Assembly (NCBI RefSeq): GCF_018100925.1
Contig: NZ_JAGJEH010000002.1
Span: forward strand, 186,001 to 250,000
From: Pseudoalteromonas luteoviolacea
GTDB lineage: Bacteria; Pseudomonadota; Gammaproteobacteria; Enterobacterales; Alteromonadaceae
Length of the DNA stretch: 64,000 nt
Direction: 5' to 3'
This document shows positions 63,063 to 64,000 of this stretch, piece by piece. Position 1 is the stretch's first letter, and each line of letters starts with the position of its first letter. The notes beneath the pieces are model-generated. The model was not told the DNA's origin, did not search any database, and was given only the letters and a program-made list of their open reading frames with translations. The position numbers and the translations under genes are program-made.

Positions 63063-64000
63063 TTAATTATTGACCCATTGTGGGAAAGGATCTGGCAGTG
63101 TACTCCATAACTGCATACCAAGTGCCATTTCTTCTTCAGAGAGTAAGCAGTTGTCTAGCCCCTCAATGATGGCTTGTTTATTAAGCTTTTGACCAATGAA
63201 TACAAGCTCTTGACGCATATCACCGAAAGGCTCCTCCCACATGGCTTGTATTGCGTCGAGATAATCAGGATCTGTCGGCCATTGCTCCTGTGGCACTGCT
63301 TTCCAAAACAGGCCCGCCATGCCGTATTGAGCCATGCCACCAGCTTGACTCCAGCTGCCCGCGTATTGAGGACGCGAGGCTAACCAAAAAAAGCCTTTTG
63401 AGCGAATGAGTTTACCCTTTTTGTCTTTACTATGCAGAAATTCATAAAATCTTTGTGGGTGAAAAGGTTTTCTGGCGGTGTATGTAAAGCTACTGATCCC
63501 AAATTCTTCGGTTTCTGGCACGTGTTCGCCACGTAGCTCTTTTAGCCAACCTGGCGCCAGCTGCGCTTTTTCAAAGCTAAACTTTCCAGTAGCGAGAATT
63601 TTTTCGAGGGGAACTTGACCATTTAGCGCAGGAATTTGCGTGGCTTCGGTATTGAGTGTACTTAATATACTTTGCAAGCGGCGCAACTCGGTAGGAGAGA
63701 CTAAATCAGTTTTGCTAATTACAATTACATCAGCAAATTCTATTTGGTCCACTAACAAATCAGCGACATTGCGTAGGTCATCTTCTCCTAAGTTTTCACC
63801 AACGTCTTGTAATGATTTAGCTTGATCGTAGTCATTCAAAAAATTAAGGGCGTCCACCACAGTGACCATGGTATCTAAAGTTGCGATATGAGAGAGACTT
63901 TGCCCTTGCTCATCCATAAATGTGAAAGTTTCAGCGACTGGCAGTGGTTCTGAAATCCCAGTCGATTCAATAACTAAATAGTCATATTTACCATTTTTGG
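63063..64000 (-). CDS. CobW/COG0523 family GTP-binding metallochaperone (5' end outside window)
   Basis: The C-terminal 311 or so residues of a G3E-family GTPase; the frame stays open to the right edge, so the P-loop end is missing. Seen are IESTGISEPLPVAETF (Walker-B region), VVDALNFL, VISKTDLV (guanine-specificity NKxD-like) and the C-terminal CobW domain with KGFFWLASRP and MRQELVFIG. The family includes nickel, cobalamin and zinc chaperones; ZigA-type members are often Zur-controlled, which would connect to the Zur island at 22.5 kb, but its promoter is not in view. Confidence 0.88.
   Translation of the reverse strand, partial: KNGKYDYLVIESTGISEPLPVAETFTFMDEQGQSLSHIATLDTMVTVVDALNFLNDYDQAKSLQDVGENLGEDDLRNVADLLVDQIEFADVIVISKTDLVSPTELRRLQSILSTLNTEATQIPALNGQVPLEKILATGKFSFEKAQLAPGWLKELRGEHVPETEEFGISSFTYTARKPFHPQRFYEFLHSKDKKGKLIRSKGFFWLASRPQYAGSWSQAGGMAQYGMAGLFWKAVPQEQWPTDPDYLDAIQAMWEEPFGDMRQELVFIGQKLNKQAIIEGLDNCLLSEEEMALGMQLWSTLPDPFPQWVNN

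Noticed and set aside
1..64000. Mobile elements, CRISPR arrays, tRNA or rRNA genes, prophage
   Set aside because: No transposase, integrase or phage-type proteins, no regularly spaced repeats and no cloverleaf or rRNA-like segments were recognised on reading.

Overview
The window reads as chromosome of a marine gammaproteobacterium of the order Alteromonadales, most likely Pseudoalteromonas or a close relative. This rests on the AT-rich coding sequence, the E. coli-like gene order from the trp operon to sohB, a VolA/Pla-1 type lipoprotein lipase, several TonB-dependent receptors, and secreted proteases with GlyGly-CTERM tails. No rRNA, tRNA, CRISPR array, insertion sequence or prophage was seen.

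Layout. 1-5966 (minus): the trp operon trpE-trpG-trpD-trpCF-trpB (trpB runs off the left edge), preceded by what looks like two complete attenuators in series, each with its own WWW leader peptide. 6105-9951 (plus): rnm(yciV)-yciO-scpA-scpB-rluB. 9981-14716: yciK, a VolA-like lipase and sohB. 15075-20948: a beta-propeller (BNR/sortilin-like) exported protein, then a TonB receptor with a PepSY membrane partner. 21026-24455: a zinc-starvation island, with a Zur box between a PhoX-type phosphatase and zur, and a second dihydroorotase behind zur. 24895-35696: assorted genes (wrbA, a PhyH-type oxygenase, a bile acid:Na+ symporter-family protein, a second TonB receptor, two small envelope proteins, codB, an RhlE-like helicase). 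35897-39928: a giant modular lipoprotein.

40258-50852 is the most distinctive accessory region. A minus-strand unit holds a small ORF, an MBL-fold hydrolase and a ThDP 2-oxo-acid decarboxylase, with a GH15 glucoamylase-like gene beside it. Divergent from these, a tightly packed plus-strand operon encodes a GMC flavoprotein, a VioB-type ferritin-like protein, a sorbitol-dehydrogenase-like small subunit and two TIM-barrel sugar isomerase/dehydratase homologues. Together they suggest an undescribed route that oxidises and then rearranges or dehydrates a glucoside or cyclitol. Just beyond it, facing the other way, is a strongly translated 59-residue peptide that looks like a double-glycine-leader RiPP precursor with no modifying enzymes nearby.

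51112-63012 encodes mostly exported proteins: a fibrinogen-domain protein, a periplasmic binding protein, a lipoprotein/LruC-domain pair, and a tandem duplication of a unit [GlyGly-CTERM trypsin-like protease <-> TerB-like protein]. In one copy the protease keeps an intact triad and TerB is intact. In the other the protease has lost His, Ser, the S1 Asp and the activation Arg, and the TerB gene is a remnant. The right edge (63063-64000) is the 3' part of a CobW/COG0523 metallochaperone-type GTPase gene.

All family assignments come from reading motifs by eye; no database search was run.
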